Origin: Burkholderiales bacterium
GTDB lineage: Bacteria; Pseudomonadota; Gammaproteobacteria; Burkholderiales; Burkholderiaceae_C
Length of the DNA stretch: 12,622 nt
Assembly: GCA_006227785.1 (NCBI GenBank)
Contig: SBFU01000395.1
Location: forward strand, 1 to 12,622
Direction of reading: 5' to 3'
The notes below the pieces were generated by a model, which saw only the letters and a list, made by a program, of their open reading frames with translations, did no database searches and was not told the origin of the DNA. Below, piece after piece: positions 1 through 7,660 of the stretch. Every line of letters begins with the position of its first letter. Position 1 is the first letter of the stretch. A program made the translations under genes and the position numbers.

Positions 1-1649
1 TGCATGGTCTGCTCGCTCATGTGCGTGGTCTTGGTGACCGAACGACCCAGGAAGACTTCACCCTCGTTCTCGGCGTAAACCATGGGGCCCAGGGCATCGG
101 TCATGCCGTAGCGCATCACCATGTCACGGGCGATCTGGGTGGCACGCTCGAAGTCGTTGCTGGCTCCGGTGGTCATCTGGTTCATGAACACCTCTTCTGC
201 AATGCGCCCGCCGAACAGCATGCTGATCTGGTTCAGCATGAACTCCTTGTCGTAGCTGTAGCGGTCGCTCTCAGGCAGGCTCATGGTGACACCCAGCGCC
301 CGGCCACGCGGGATGATGGTGACCTTGTGCACCGGGTCGCACTTGGGCAGCAGCTTGCCAATCAGCGCATGACCGGCCTCATGGTAGGCGGTGTTGCGAC
401 GCTCGGACTCGGGCATCACCATGCTCTTGCGCTCCGGACCCATGAAGATCTTGTCCTTGGCCTTCTCGAAGTCCTGCATCTCGACCAGACGGGCGTTGCG
501 ACGCGCGGCCATCAGGGCGGCTTCGTTGCAGAGGTTGGCCAGATCGGCCCCACTCATGCCAGGCGTGCCGCGGGCGATGATGGACGCGTTCACATCGGTA
601 CCCAGCGGGATCTTGCGCATGTGAACGTTGAGGATCTGCTCACGACCACGGATGTCGGGCAGCGTCACATAGACCTGGCGGTCGAAACGCCCCGGGCGCA
701 GCAGGGCAGCATCCAGGATGTCCGGGCGGTTGGTCGCCGCAATGACGATCACACCCAGGTTGGTCTCGAAACCATCCATCTCGACCAGCATCTGGTTGAG
801 AGTCTGTTCACGCTCGTCATTGCCACCACCCAGACCGGCACCACGCTGGCGACCGACGGCGTCGATTTCGTCGATGAAGATGATGCAAGGGGCGTTCTTC
901 TTGGCGTTCTCGAACATGTCGCGCACACGGGCGGCGCCCACACCGACGAACATTTCCACGAAGTCGGAGCCCGAAATGCTGAAGAAGGGCACCTTGGCTT
1001 CGCCCGCAATCGATTTGGCCAGCAGCGTCTTGCCGGTGCCCGGCGGGCCGACCAGCAAAAGGCCACGCGGGATGCGGCCGCCCAGCTTCTGGAACTTGGA
1101 CGGGTCTTTCAGGAAGTCGACCACCTCCTTGACCTCTTCCTTGGCCTCGTCGCAACCGGCCACGTCGGCAAAAGTGACAGTGTTGTTGTTCTCGTCCAGC
1201 ATGCGCGCCTTGCTCTTGCCGAAGCTGAAGGCCCCGCCCTTGCCGCCGCCCTGCATCTGGCGCATGAAGTAGATCCAGACGCCGATCAGCAGAAGCATGG
1301 GCCCCCAGCTGACCAGCAGCGTCATGAGCAGCGAACCTTCCTCGCGGGGGCGCACATCGAACTTGACGTTGTGGTTGATCAGGTCACCCACCAGACCCCG
1401 GTCCAGGAAGGTGGCCGTGGTGCGCACGCGACGGTCGTCCTGCGTGACCGCCACGATCTCCGTGCCGCTGGGGCTTTCCTGGATGGTGGCCGTGCGGATG
1501 TTCCCGGTCTTGACCATGTCCAGGAACTCGGAATACCCGACCGTGCCGGCACTGGCCACGGCGCGACCGTCGAACTGCTTGAATACGGTGAAAAGCACCA
1601 TGGCGATGACCATCCACACGGCGATTTTCGAGAACCACTGGTTGTTCAA
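1..1649 (-). CDS. ftsH: ATP-dependent zinc metalloprotease FtsH (C-terminus cut by window edge)
   Basis: Membrane-anchored AAA+ protease that unfolds and degrades damaged membrane proteins and regulators such as sigma-32 and LpxC in the family. Visible: transmembrane helix 1 at about residues 6-22, periplasmic domain, transmembrane helix 2 at about 107-128, Walker A GPPGTGKT at 201-208, pore FVGVG from F234, Walker B IIFIDEID at 256-263, the SRH arginines in GRFDRQV at 320-326, zinc site HEAGH at 423-427, and a likely third zinc ligand D499 in NDFER. About 549 residues are present; the family is usually about 640, so roughly 90 lie outside. The start is a TTG at 1649-1647. It gives the usual betaproteobacterial N-terminus (M)[11 protein letters not shown] and has AGGAG (1660-1656) six bases upstream; no in-frame ATG fits. 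It lies 131 bases downstream of rlmE on the same strand, the standard rlmE-ftsH arrangement. Identity is certain; the TTG start is well supported. Confidence 0.97.
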   Translation of the reverse strand, partial: MNNQWFSKIAVWMVIAMVLFTVFKQFDGRAVASAGTVGYSEFLDMVKTGNIRTATIQESPSGTEIVAVTQDDRRVRTTATFLDRGLVGDLINHNVKFDVRPREEGSLLMTLLVSWGPMLLLIGVWIYFMRQMQGGGKGGAFSFGKSKARMLDENNNTVTFADVAGCDEAKEEVKEVVDFLKDPSKFQKLGGRIPRGLLLVGPPGTGKTLLAKSIAGEAKVPFFSISGSDFVEMFVGVGAARVRDMFENAKKNAPCIIFIDEIDAVGRQRGAGLGGGNDEREQTLNQMLVEMDGFETNLGVIVIAATNRPDILDAALLRPGRFDRQVYVTLPDIRGREQILNVHMRKIPLGTDVNASIIARGTPGMSGADLANLCNEAALMAARRNARLVEMQDFEKAKDKIFMGPERKSMVMPESERRNTAYHEAGHALIGKLLPKCDPVHKVTIIPRGRALGVTMSLPESDRYSYDKEFMLNQISMLFGGRIAEEVFMNQMTTGASNDFERATQIARDMVMRYGMTDALGPMVYAENEGEVFLGRSVTKTTHMSEQTM

Positions 1650-1655
1650 CTGCAG

Positions 1656-1660
1656 CTCCT
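1656..1660 (-). promoter_or_regulatory. Shine-Dalgarno of ftsH that fixes a TTG start
   Basis: Read on the minus strand, AGGAG lies six bases before the TTG codon at 1649-1647. The reading frame after that TTG begins NNQWFSK, the conserved FtsH N-terminus, so spacing and homology agree on this non-ATG start. Confidence 0.75.
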
Positions 1661-1684
1661 GGCTAGAACAAGAGGGAAAACTGG

Positions 1685-1713
1685 CATATCAAGCCCATTT
1701 TAGGACTTTCAAG
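1685..1713 (-). promoter_or_regulatory. Candidate ftsH promoter, possibly heat-shock type
   Basis: On the minus strand CTTGAAA (1713-1707) is followed, 16 bases later, by GATATG (1690-1685). This reads as a sigma-70-like pair (TTGAAA, weak -10). CTTGAA is also the core of the sigma-32 -35 element, and a CTTGATAT eight-mer begins 14 bases after CTTGAA, a partial match to the sigma-32 -10. FtsH genes are heat-shock controlled in several proteobacteria. The -35 hexamer sits in a short inverted repeat, GGACT (1703-1707) and AGTCC (1714-1718). Both elements are imperfect, so this is a suggestion only. Confidence 0.35.
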
Positions 1714-1780
1714 AGTCCATGACCGCACAATATGGCAAGGCAATGTCAATCGAGGGGATAGCCGAAAACACAGGCCAGCC

Positions 1781-2446
1781 TCATTTCAGACCCAGTCCGA
1801 CCAGAAAGGTTTCCGAGGACTTGTCCCGCGAGGCCTTCGGCTTGACGGTCTTGACGGTGCGGAAGGTTCGCCGGAACAGGGCCACCAAGGGGTCATAGGC
1901 GCCGCCGTGGAACAGTTTGACCACCAGAGCGCCCTCTGGGCGCAGGTGGCGGCTGGCAAAGTCCACCGCCAACTCGACCAGATCCGTGATGCGGGCCGCG
2001 TCCGCACTGGGGATGCCGGAGAGGTTGGGCGCCATGTCAGAAACCACCAGATCCAGACGGCCGACACCTTCCGCGGCCAGGGCGTCCTCCAGCAGCTGCA
2101 GCACGGCAGGCTCACGGAAATCACCCTGTATGAAATGGACCCCCTCGACCGGCTCCATCGGCAGCATGTCCAGCGCAATGATCTGGCCCTTCAGCCGCCC
2201 GGTGGCCGGGTCGGTGCCCAGGCGGCGCCTGAGGTACTGGCTCCAGGCACCCGGCGTGCTGCCCAGGTCGACAATCGCCTGGCCCGGCTGCACCAGCGCC
2301 AGGGTCTCGTCGATCTCCTTGAGCTTGTAGGCCGCGCGAGCGCGGAAACCCTCTTTCTGTGCCAGACGCACATAAGGGTCGTTGACGTGCTGGTTGAGCC
2401 AGGCCTTGTCGACCTTCTTGGACTGCGTCCTGACTTTGATGCCCAT
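1781..2446 (-). CDS. rlmE: 23S rRNA (uridine-2'-O-)-methyltransferase RlmE (FtsJ/RrmJ)
   Basis: S-adenosylmethionine-dependent enzyme that 2'-O-methylates U2552 in the A-loop of 23S rRNA late in 50S assembly; cytoplasmic. The 221-residue length is normal (E. coli about 209). The catalytic K-D-K-E tetrad is visible as K41 (AYKLKEID), D137 (VVSDMAPN), K177 (VVKLFHGG) and E212 (SSETFLVG). The cofactor loop is [11 protein letters not shown] at 60-70, with threonine where E. coli has alanine; I expect this to be tolerated. The basic N-terminus ([15 protein letters not shown]) suits RNA binding. The ATG at 2446 has no strong Shine-Dalgarno site. It is first in a two-gene unit with ftsH and divergent from yhbY over 56 bases. 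Confidence 0.97.
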   Translation of the reverse strand: MGIKVRTQSKKVDKAWLNQHVNDPYVRLAQKEGFRARAAYKLKEIDETLALVQPGQAIVDLGSTPGAWSQYLRRRLGTDPATGRLKGQIIALDMLPMEPVEGVHFIQGDFREPAVLQLLEDALAAEGVGRLDLVVSDMAPNLSGIPSADAARITDLVELAVDFASRHLRPEGALVVKLFHGGAYDPLVALFRRTFRTVKTVKPKASRDKSSETFLVGLGLK

Positions 2447-2465
2447 GTATGCGAACCTGCGCTCC

Positions 2466-2485
2466 CCGGGCGAGGATACGCCCGG
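2466..2485. repeat. Perfect inverted repeat between rlmE and yhbY
   Basis: CCGGGCG (2466-2472) and CGCCCGG (2479-2485) are exact reverse complements separated by six bases. The pair occupies about a third of the 56-base divergent gap. It could be an operator or a hairpin in the rlmE leader, where it would end about 20 bases before the ATG. No poly-T follows on either strand, so it is not a terminator. Confidence 0.5.
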
Positions 2486-2490
2486 TCAAC

Positions 2491-2496
2491 GATAAT
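2491..2496 (+). promoter_or_regulatory. Candidate -10 box of yhbY, implying a near-leaderless transcript
   Basis: GATAAT matches TATAAT at five of six positions and lies only six bases before the yhbY ATG at 2503, so transcription would start at about the start codon. No Shine-Dalgarno site precedes that ATG, which fits a leaderless message. No convincing -35 element is visible 16-18 bases upstream, so confidence is low. Confidence 0.35.
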
Positions 2497-2502
2497 TGTC
2501 CC

Positions 2503-2970
2503 ATGTCCCAGATCACACTCACACCCGCCCAGCGCAAGGTCCACCGCGCCGAGGCCCACCACCTCGACCCCGTCGTCATGGTTGGCGCCGATGGCCTGAC
2601 CCCCGCCGTGCGCAAGGAAGTCGATGCCGCCCTCAAGGCCCATGGCCTGATCAAGGTGCGCGTGCTCAGCGACGACCGCCAGGCCCGGGAGTCCATGCTC
2701 CAGACCCTGGCCGACGAGCTGGACGCCGCGCCCATCCAGCACATCGGCAAACTGCTGGTGCTCTGGCGACCGGTGCCCGAAAAAGCCCGTCCGGTCGATG
2801 AAGAACGCAAACCCGGTCCGCGCGATGTCAAGGTGCTCAAGTTCAGCAAGCGCGGCGGACAGCGGCCGGAGGTCAAGGTGGTGCGGGTGCTCGGTAACCA
2901 GCGCCTGACCCCCGGAGGCCAGATCAAGCGCGCCAAAGTACTGAAAAAGAGCATCAAGAAATCGGCGTGA
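2503..2970 (+). CDS. yhbY: YhbY-type CRM-domain RNA-binding protein with basic C-terminal extension
   Basis: Small RNA-binding protein of the CRS1-YhbY (CRM) family, associated with pre-50S ribosomal particles. The CRM domain spans about residues 6-92: a start similar to E. coli YhbY (LTPAQRK...), the GxxG loop as GADG at 28-31, HGLIKVRV near 47, and the terminal strand HIGKLLVLWRP near 80-90. E. coli YhbY has 97 residues; this has 155. The extra part is strongly basic, ending GGQIKRAKVLKKSIKKSA, and probably adds RNA contacts. The ATG at 2503 is chosen because MSQITLTPAQRK aligns with the family start; an upstream in-frame ATG at 2449 would lie in the rlmE promoter region. Its divergence from rlmE, another 50S maturation factor, supports a ribosome-assembly theme. 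Confidence 0.92.
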   Translation: MSQITLTPAQRKVHRAEAHHLDPVVMVGADGLTPAVRKEVDAALKAHGLIKVRVLSDDRQARESMLQTLADELDAAPIQHIGKLLVLWRPVPEKARPVDEERKPGPRDVKVLKFSKRGGQRPEVKVVRVLGNQRLTPGGQIKRAKVLKKSIKKSA

Positions 2971-3027
2971 GCCCGGCCCGGTTGTTTCTGGCTTGAACTT
3001 GCCCCGCCCCGACCCATCTGAGCACCC

Positions 3028-5121
3028 ATGAACGACCTTGCGCCACCCCGTCCGGACAACCCCCTGCTTGACCTGGCCGACCTGATCAGGTTCGACGCCA
3101 TCACGCCTGAATCGGTCGGGCCGGCGATGGATCAGCTTCTGGCCGAGGCCAGTGATGCACTTGAAGCCGTCTGTGCCGAAGATTTTCCAGCCGAATGGAA
3201 CGCCATGGCCAGCCGGCTGGATGTCGCCACCGAGCGGCTGGGGCGCGCCTGGGGCGCGGTAAGCCATCTCAACAGCGTGGCCGACACGCCTGAACTTCGG
3301 GCCGCCTACAACGCGGCCCTGCCCAAGGTCACCGAATTCTGGACCCGCCTGGGCGCCGATGAACGCCTCTATGCCAAGTACAAGGCCATGGACACGGCGC
3401 GGCTGACGGACGAACAGCGACGGGCCCACCACAACGCCATGCGCGGGTTTGTGCTTGGGGGCGCTGAACTGGTGGGTGAATCCAAGGCACGTTTCGCGGC
3501 CATCCAGGAACGGCAGGCCGAGCTGGGTCAGAAATTCAGCGAGAACGCGCTGGACGCCACCGACGCCTTCGTCTTGTATGCGTCATCGCAGGAGCTGGAC
3601 GGCGTGCCGTCCGATGTGCTGGAGGCCACCGCGGCGGCGGCCCGTGCCGAGGGTCGGGACGGCCACAAGCTGACACTGAAGATGCCGTGCTACCTGCCGG
3701 TCATGCAGTTCGCGCGCAACGCAGATGTGCGGCAAAAGATGTACAGGGCCTATGTCACCCGGGCCAGCAACCAGGCCAGCGGCGATGCCGTCAAGTTCGA
3801 CAACGCGGCCACCATGACCGAGCTGCTGGCGCTCAGGCATGAGGAAGCCCGCCTGCTGGGGCACCGCCATTTTGCTGACGTATCGCTGGTTCCCAAAATG
3901 GCCGATTCACCGGAGCAGGTGATCGCCTTCTTGCGGGACCTGGCGGCCAAGGCACGCCCATTTGCCGAAAAAGACCTGGCCGACATGCGCGCCTTTGCGA
4001 CGAGCGAACTGGGTCTGACCGATCCCCAGCCTTGGGACTGGCCCTTCATCGGCGAACGACTGAAAGAAGCGCGTTACGCCTTCAGCGAGCAAGAGGTCAA
4101 ACCCTATTTCACTGCACCCAAGGTGCTGGCCGGTCTGTTCCAGATCATCGAAACCCTGTTCGAGGTCGCCATCCGGCCTGACCAGGCACCCGTCTGGCAC
4201 CCGGCCGTCGAGTTCTACCGCATTGAGCGCAGCACGCCGTCCGGCCCCCAGCTCGTTGGTCAGTTCTACCTTGACCCGGGGGCGCGCAAGGGCAAACGCG
4301 GTGGCGCGTGGATGGACGATGTCCGGGGCCGCTGGATGCGCCCGGACAATGGCCAGTTGCAGACGCCGGTGGCCCATCTGGTGTGCAACTTCGCCGAAGG
4401 GATTGAAGTGGATGGCCTGCGCAAGCCGGCGCTGCTGACCCACGACGATGTGATCACCCTGTTCCACGAGTTCGGACACGGCTTGCACCACATGCTGACC
4501 CAGGTCAACGAGCGGGATGTGGCCGGCATCAGTGGTGTCGAATGGGACGCGGTGGAGCTGCCGAGCCAGTTCATGGAGAACTTCTGCTGGGAGTGGGATG
4601 TCCTGAGGCACATGACCGCCCATGTGGACACAGGGGAATCCCTGCCCCGTAGCTTGTATGACAAGATGCTGGCGGCGCGCAATTTCCAGAGCGGTCTGCA
4701 GACGCTGAGGCAGGTCGAGTTTGCCCTGTTCGACATGTTGCTGCACAGCCAGCCCGAGGCGGTGGCCAGCGAGGCCGCCTTGCTGGCCTTGCAGCGCCAG
4801 GTCCGCGAAGAGGTGGCCGTCATCGTCCCGCCTGAGTACAGCCGCACCTCCCACACCTTCAGCCACATCTTTGCGGGCGGCTACTCGGCTGGCTACTACA
4901 GCTACAAGTGGGCCGAGGTGCTGTCGGCCGACGCCTATGCCGCCTTTGAGGAGGCCGGTGCGCACACTGGTCGGGGACCGCTGGATGTGGACACCGGCCG
5001 GCGTTATCGTCAGGCCATCCTGGAAGCAGGCGGAAGCCGCCCTGCCATGGAGTCCTTCAAGGCCTTCCGTGGCCGCGAACCCTCGATCGATGCCCTGCTG
5101 CGTCACCAGGGCATGGCCTGA
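3028..5121 (+). CDS. prlC: Oligopeptidase A (M3 family zinc metallopeptidase)
   Basis: Cytoplasmic thimet-oligopeptidase-family enzyme that cleaves short peptides, including products of ATP-dependent proteases and signal-peptide remnants. It has 697 residues (E. coli PrlC 680) and no signal peptide. The zinc site HEFGH is at 480-484, with the third ligand E510 in WDAVELPSQ, 26 residues after H484 (25 in thimet oligopeptidase). The conserved ENFCWEWD follows, and the C-terminal Gly/Tyr-rich loop GGYSAGYYSYKWAEVLSADAY, which lines the substrate cleft in the family, is intact. The ATG at 3028 lacks a clear Shine-Dalgarno site but gives the expected N-terminus. It is 57 bases after yhbY with no terminator between, and 41 bases before the next gene, so the three may be co-transcribed. 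Confidence 0.96.
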   Translation: MNDLAPPRPDNPLLDLADLIRFDAITPESVGPAMDQLLAEASDALEAVCAEDFPAEWNAMASRLDVATERLGRAWGAVSHLNSVADTPELRAAYNAALPKVTEFWTRLGADERLYAKYKAMDTARLTDEQRRAHHNAMRGFVLGGAELVGESKARFAAIQERQAELGQKFSENALDATDAFVLYASSQELDGVPSDVLEATAAAARAEGRDGHKLTLKMPCYLPVMQFARNADVRQKMYRAYVTRASNQASGDAVKFDNAATMTELLALRHEEARLLGHRHFADVSLVPKMADSPEQVIAFLRDLAAKARPFAEKDLADMRAFATSELGLTDPQPWDWPFIGERLKEARYAFSEQEVKPYFTAPKVLAGLFQIIETLFEVAIRPDQAPVWHPAVEFYRIERSTPSGPQLVGQFYLDPGARKGKRGGAWMDDVRGRWMRPDNGQLQTPVAHLVCNFAEGIEVDGLRKPALLTHDDVITLFHEFGHGLHHMLTQVNERDVAGISGVEWDAVELPSQFMENFCWEWDVLRHMTAHVDTGESLPRSLYDKMLAARNFQSGLQTLRQVEFALFDMLLHSQPEAVASEAALLALQRQVREEVAVIVPPEYSRTSHTFSHIFAGGYSAGYYSYKWAEVLSADAYAAFEEAGAHTGRGPLDVDTGRRYRQAILEAGGSRPAMESFKAFRGREPSIDALLRHQGMA

Positions 5122-5162
5122 CCCCCACTGCATCCGACCCAAGATCCATCCGGAGACCTCCA

Positions 5163-5837
5163 ATGCCCACTTCGCTTCCCACACGGCGCCGCTTGATGCC
5201 TCACCTGCTGGCAGTCGCTGGCATGATGGCCTTGCCGGTGCTCGCCCAAGGGGTCTACCGGATTGTGGGACCGGATGGGCGCGTGACCTATTCGGACCAG
5301 CCGCCACCTGCCAACACCGCTGCGCGTCCTGTGACCGCAACCAGCCCGACCAGCCCGACGGCGGGCGCCGGAAATGCCCTGCCCTTCGAACTGCGTCAGA
5401 CGGCGGGGCGATTCCCGGTCGTTCTCTACACCAGTGCCGACTGCAACCCGTGCCGCTCGGGCATCGCGTATCTGGAGCGGCGCGGCATTCCCTTCACCGA
5501 AAAGTCGGTGCAAAGCAGGGCCGACATCCAGGCCCTGGAACGCCTGAGCGGCGGCACATCCCTTCCGCTTCTCACCGTCGGCAACCAGCAGCTGCGGGGA
5601 TTTGCCGAGTCCGACTGGAAGCGCTACCTCGATGTCGCCGGCTACCCGGCCCAATCGGCATTGCCAGCCGGCTACCGTCGGCCGGCGGCCACACCCCTGG
5701 TGTCCGTGGCTGAAGCCCAGCCACCAGCGGCCCCCACGGCAACATCACAGCGGCCACCGGCGCAACCATCCAGCGCTCCCGCCAGTGCGGAGCCGGCACC
5801 GCCACCGGTGCAGCCACCTGCTGGCATCAGGTTCTGA
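5163..5837 (+). CDS. Exported DUF4124 / glutaredoxin-like protein with proline-rich tail
   Basis: A 224-residue protein of three parts. Residues 1-28 form a signal peptide (RRR, then a hydrophobic stretch ending PVLA), predicting export. Residues 31-47 are the DUF4124 signature YRIVGPDGRVTYSDQPP. Residues 84-165 are a thioredoxin/glutaredoxin fold: strand VVLYTSADC, active site C94-N-P-C97, and the cis-proline loop GTSLPLL with P135. From about 170 the tail is Pro/Ala/Ser rich and looks disordered; a shorter SPT-rich linker joins the first two parts. The family is common in betaproteobacteria; a periplasmic thiol-disulfide role is inferred, with no substrate indicated. GGAG eight bases before the ATG is a good ribosome site. 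It sits 41 bases after prlC and ends six bases from the convergent rpiA stop. Confidence 0.85.
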   Translation: MPTSLPTRRRLMPHLLAVAGMMALPVLAQGVYRIVGPDGRVTYSDQPPPANTAARPVTATSPTSPTAGAGNALPFELRQTAGRFPVVLYTSADCNPCRSGIAYLERRGIPFTEKSVQSRADIQALERLSGGTSLPLLTVGNQQLRGFAESDWKRYLDVAGYPAQSALPAGYRRPAATPLVSVAEAQPPAAPTATSQRPPAQPSSAPASAEPAPPPVQPPAGIRF

Positions 5838-5840
5838 TCA

Positions 5841-5861
5841 CCCTCAGAAAGTCAGGGTTTT
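5841..5861 (+). terminator. Weak intrinsic-terminator-like stem and T run
   Basis: Just after the upstream gene, CCCT (5841-5844) can pair with AGGG (5854-5857), and TTTT follows at 5858-5861. The stem is only four pairs plus one more beyond a mismatch, and it lies mostly inside the convergent rpiA 3' end. It may give partial termination of the prlC unit. Confidence 0.25.
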
Positions 5862-6524
5862 CACCCCGCCGGGGGTCCCTAGCAGACACACCTGCGCTTT
5901 CTGGTGGGCAAACACGCCCACGGTAACGACGCCGGGCCACTGATTGACCTCCGACTCAAAGGCCAGCGGATCGCCGATCTGCAGACCTGTGACATCCAGA
6001 ATGTGCTGTCCGTTGTCTGTCACCAGCGGAACTCCGTCCTTCAGTCGCACGCGGGCCTGCCCGCCCATGCCGGCGAACTGACGCTGCAGGCGCGCCACGG
6101 CCATGGGAATGACCTCCACCGGCAGCGGAAAGGCACCCAGGGTGGTCACGAGTTTTGACTCGTCGGCAATGCAAACGAAACGCAGCGACTGGGCAGCCAC
6201 GATTTTTTCCCGCGTAAGGGCTGCGCCCCCGCCCTTGACCATGTAACCCCTGGCATCGATTTCGTCGGCGCCGTCGATATACACCCCGATCTCCTCCACC
6301 TCCGAGGTCTCCAGCACAGGGATTCCCAGGGCACGCAGACGCAGGGTGGAAGCCTCCGAGCTGGAGACAGTGCCGGCAATGCGATCCTTCATGGTGTCCA
6401 GCGCGTCGATGAATTTGTTGACGGTGGAACCGGTTCCCACGCCCACGATTTCACCAGGCGTGACGTACTGAAGGGCGGCCTGGCCGACCAGGGCTTTGAG
6501 CTCGTCTTGGGTCATTTGCGACAA
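5844..6524 (-). CDS. rpiA: Ribose-5-phosphate isomerase A
   Basis: Interconverts ribulose-5-phosphate and ribose-5-phosphate in the non-oxidative pentose phosphate pathway, supplying ribose for nucleotides; cytoplasmic. Visible from the TTG start: phosphate loop GTGST at 30-34, SSSEAS near 54-59, D84 and D87 in YIDGADEID, catalytic K97 and E106 in [23 protein letters not shown], and the C-terminal GVVTVGVFA and [13 protein letters not shown]. The size (226 residues; E. coli 219) is normal. Two starts compete. TTG at 6524-6522 has GAGGA (6537-6533) eight bases upstream. ATG at 6515-6513 gives MTQDELK, which aligns exactly with the E. coli start and numbering (D81, D84, K94, E103), but is 17 bases from GAGGA. 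I list the longer form. Divergent from pyrD over 35 bases. Confidence 0.97.
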   Translation of the reverse strand: MSQMTQDELKALVGQAALQYVTPGEIVGVGTGSTVNKFIDALDTMKDRIAGTVSSSEASTLRLRALGIPVLETSEVEEIGVYIDGADEIDARGYMVKGGGAALTREKIVAAQSLRFVCIADESKLVTTLGAFPLPVEVIPMAVARLQRQFAGMGGQARVRLKDGVPLVTDNGQHILDVTGLQIGDPLAFESEVNQWPGVVTVGVFAHQKAQVCLLGTPGGVKTLTF

Positions 6525-6546
6525 TCAGGGTTTCCTCGAATCCTCA

Positions 6547-6553
6547 CATTATC
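6547..6553. promoter_or_regulatory. Shared bidirectional -10 candidate between rpiA and pyrD
   Basis: CATTATC reads as CATTAT on the plus strand (four of six TATAAT matches, toward pyrD) and as GATAAT on the minus strand (five of six, toward rpiA). The gap is only 35 bases, so both promoters must overlap or extend into the coding regions. No good -35 is seen on either strand. Confidence 0.35.
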
Positions 6554-6559
6554 CCGTCA

Positions 6560-7648
6560 ATGTCCTTGCTGCCTTACGCTCTCGCCCGTCCCTTCCTGTT
6601 CGGCATGGACCCGGAAACCGCGCACGAGCGGACCCTGCAGGCCCTGGCGCGCGTGCAGAACACCCCCCTCACATGCCTGTACGCGCAGACTCGCGTGAAC
6701 GACCCGGTGACCGTGGCGGGCCTCGCGTTTCCCAACCGGGTGGGTCTGGCCGCCGGCCTGGACAAGAACGCCCATTGCATCGACGGCCTGGCCGCCATGG
6801 GTTTCGGCTTCATCGAGGTGGGGACGGTCACGCCAAAGGCGCAGCCAGGCAACCCACGGCCGCGGATGTTCCGCCTGCCGCAGGCCCATGCCCTGATCAA
6901 CCGGCTGGGCTTCAACAACGAAGGGCTGGACAGCTTCCTGGCCAACGTGCAGCGCGCCAGGTGCCGCCGTCCTGGGGCCGATGGCGGACTGCGGCTGGGG
7001 CTCAATATTGGCAAGAACGCCAGCACGCCCATCGAGCGCGCCACCGACGATTACCTGACCTGCCTGGAAGGGGTCTACCCCCATGCCGACTATGTGACCG
7101 TCAACATATCCAGTCCGAACACCCAGAATCTGCGCAGCCTGCAATCCGACCAGGCCCTGGACGCCCTGCTGGGGGCGGTGGCTGAACGGCGCGAACAGCT
7201 GGCGCAGCACAGCGGCCGCCGAGCACCGGTGTTCCTGAAGATCGCCCCGGATCTTGACCAAGACCAGATCGGCGTGATCGCGTCGACACTGTTGCGTTAT
7301 GGAACGGACAGCCAGGGCGAGCCGGACAACAGCCTGGGGGTGATTGCCACCAACACCACCCTGTCACGCGATGCCGTCAAGGGCCTGGCCCATGCCGAGG
7401 AAGCCGGGGGTCTGTCGGGTGCACCGGTGCTGGAATCGAGCAACCGGGTCATCCGGGCGCTTCGGGCGGCGCTGGGACCGCGGTTCCCGATCGTGGGGGT
7501 GGGCGGGATCCTGAGCGGGGCGGACGCGGTCAGCAAAATCGAGGCTGGGGCTGACCTGGTGCAGATCTACACCGGGCTGATCTACCGCGGACCTGAACTG
7601 GTCAGGGAGGCCGCCAACGCCCTCAAGACGCGCCTCGCCGGCGCCTGA
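6560..7648 (+). CDS. pyrD: Dihydroorotate dehydrogenase (quinone), class 2
   Basis: FMN flavoprotein that oxidises dihydroorotate to orotate with electrons passed to quinone, the fourth step of UMP synthesis; peripheral on the inner face of the cytoplasmic membrane. The N-terminus ([22 protein letters not shown]) is the class 2 membrane-associated extension. Visible motifs: [10 protein letters not shown] with D68-K69-N70, [30 protein letters not shown] at 182-188 with probable catalytic base S185 (E. coli S175), K227 in KIAPDL (E. coli K217), ATNTT, GGLSG, and the FMN phosphate site [10 protein letters not shown] and YTGLIYRGP. At 362 residues it is about 26 longer than E. coli PyrD. Extra loops before [10 protein letters not shown] and around the QHSGRRAP stretch account for at least part of this. 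The ATG at 6560 has no evident Shine-Dalgarno site. Its stop is 12 bases from the convergent lipoprotein gene. Confidence 0.97.
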   Translation: MSLLPYALARPFLFGMDPETAHERTLQALARVQNTPLTCLYAQTRVNDPVTVAGLAFPNRVGLAAGLDKNAHCIDGLAAMGFGFIEVGTVTPKAQPGNPRPRMFRLPQAHALINRLGFNNEGLDSFLANVQRARCRRPGADGGLRLGLNIGKNASTPIERATDDYLTCLEGVYPHADYVTVNISSPNTQNLRSLQSDQALDALLGAVAERREQLAQHSGRRAPVFLKIAPDLDQDQIGVIASTLLRYGTDSQGEPDNSLGVIATNTTLSRDAVKGLAHAEEAGGLSGAPVLESSNRVIRALRAALGPRFPIVGVGGILSGADAVSKIEAGADLVQIYTGLIYRGPELVREAANALKTRLAGA

Positions 7649-7660
7649 AGTCGGGCCGGA

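Noticed and set aside
21..1703. A 560-codon open frame on the plus strand opposite ftsH
   Set aside because: Its translation is His/Ala/Asp-rich, low in normal protein features, and lies wholly antisense to an unmistakable FtsH. This is the usual mirror frame of GC-rich genes.
1744..1749. Perfect TTGACA on the minus strand upstream of ftsH as a -35 box
   Set aside because: At 16-18 base spacing there is no -10-like hexamer (GCGGTC is found); the AT-rich CATATT is only nine bases away.
2191..3432. Long minus-strand frames (413 and 327 codons) across yhbY and the flanks of rlmE and prlC
   Set aside because: They overlap three genes supported by homology, and their ends run out of frame into rlmE; no domain is recognisable.
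3907..5340. A 477-codon minus-strand frame opposite prlC
   Set aside because: It has no recognisable domain and is antisense to a complete M3 peptidase with an intact zinc site; taken as a codon-bias artefact.
5338..5362. Short tandem repeat of an AGCCCGACC-like unit
   Set aside because: It is only two to three copies encoding a Ser-Pro-Thr linker in the DUF4124 protein; composition of a disordered linker explains it.
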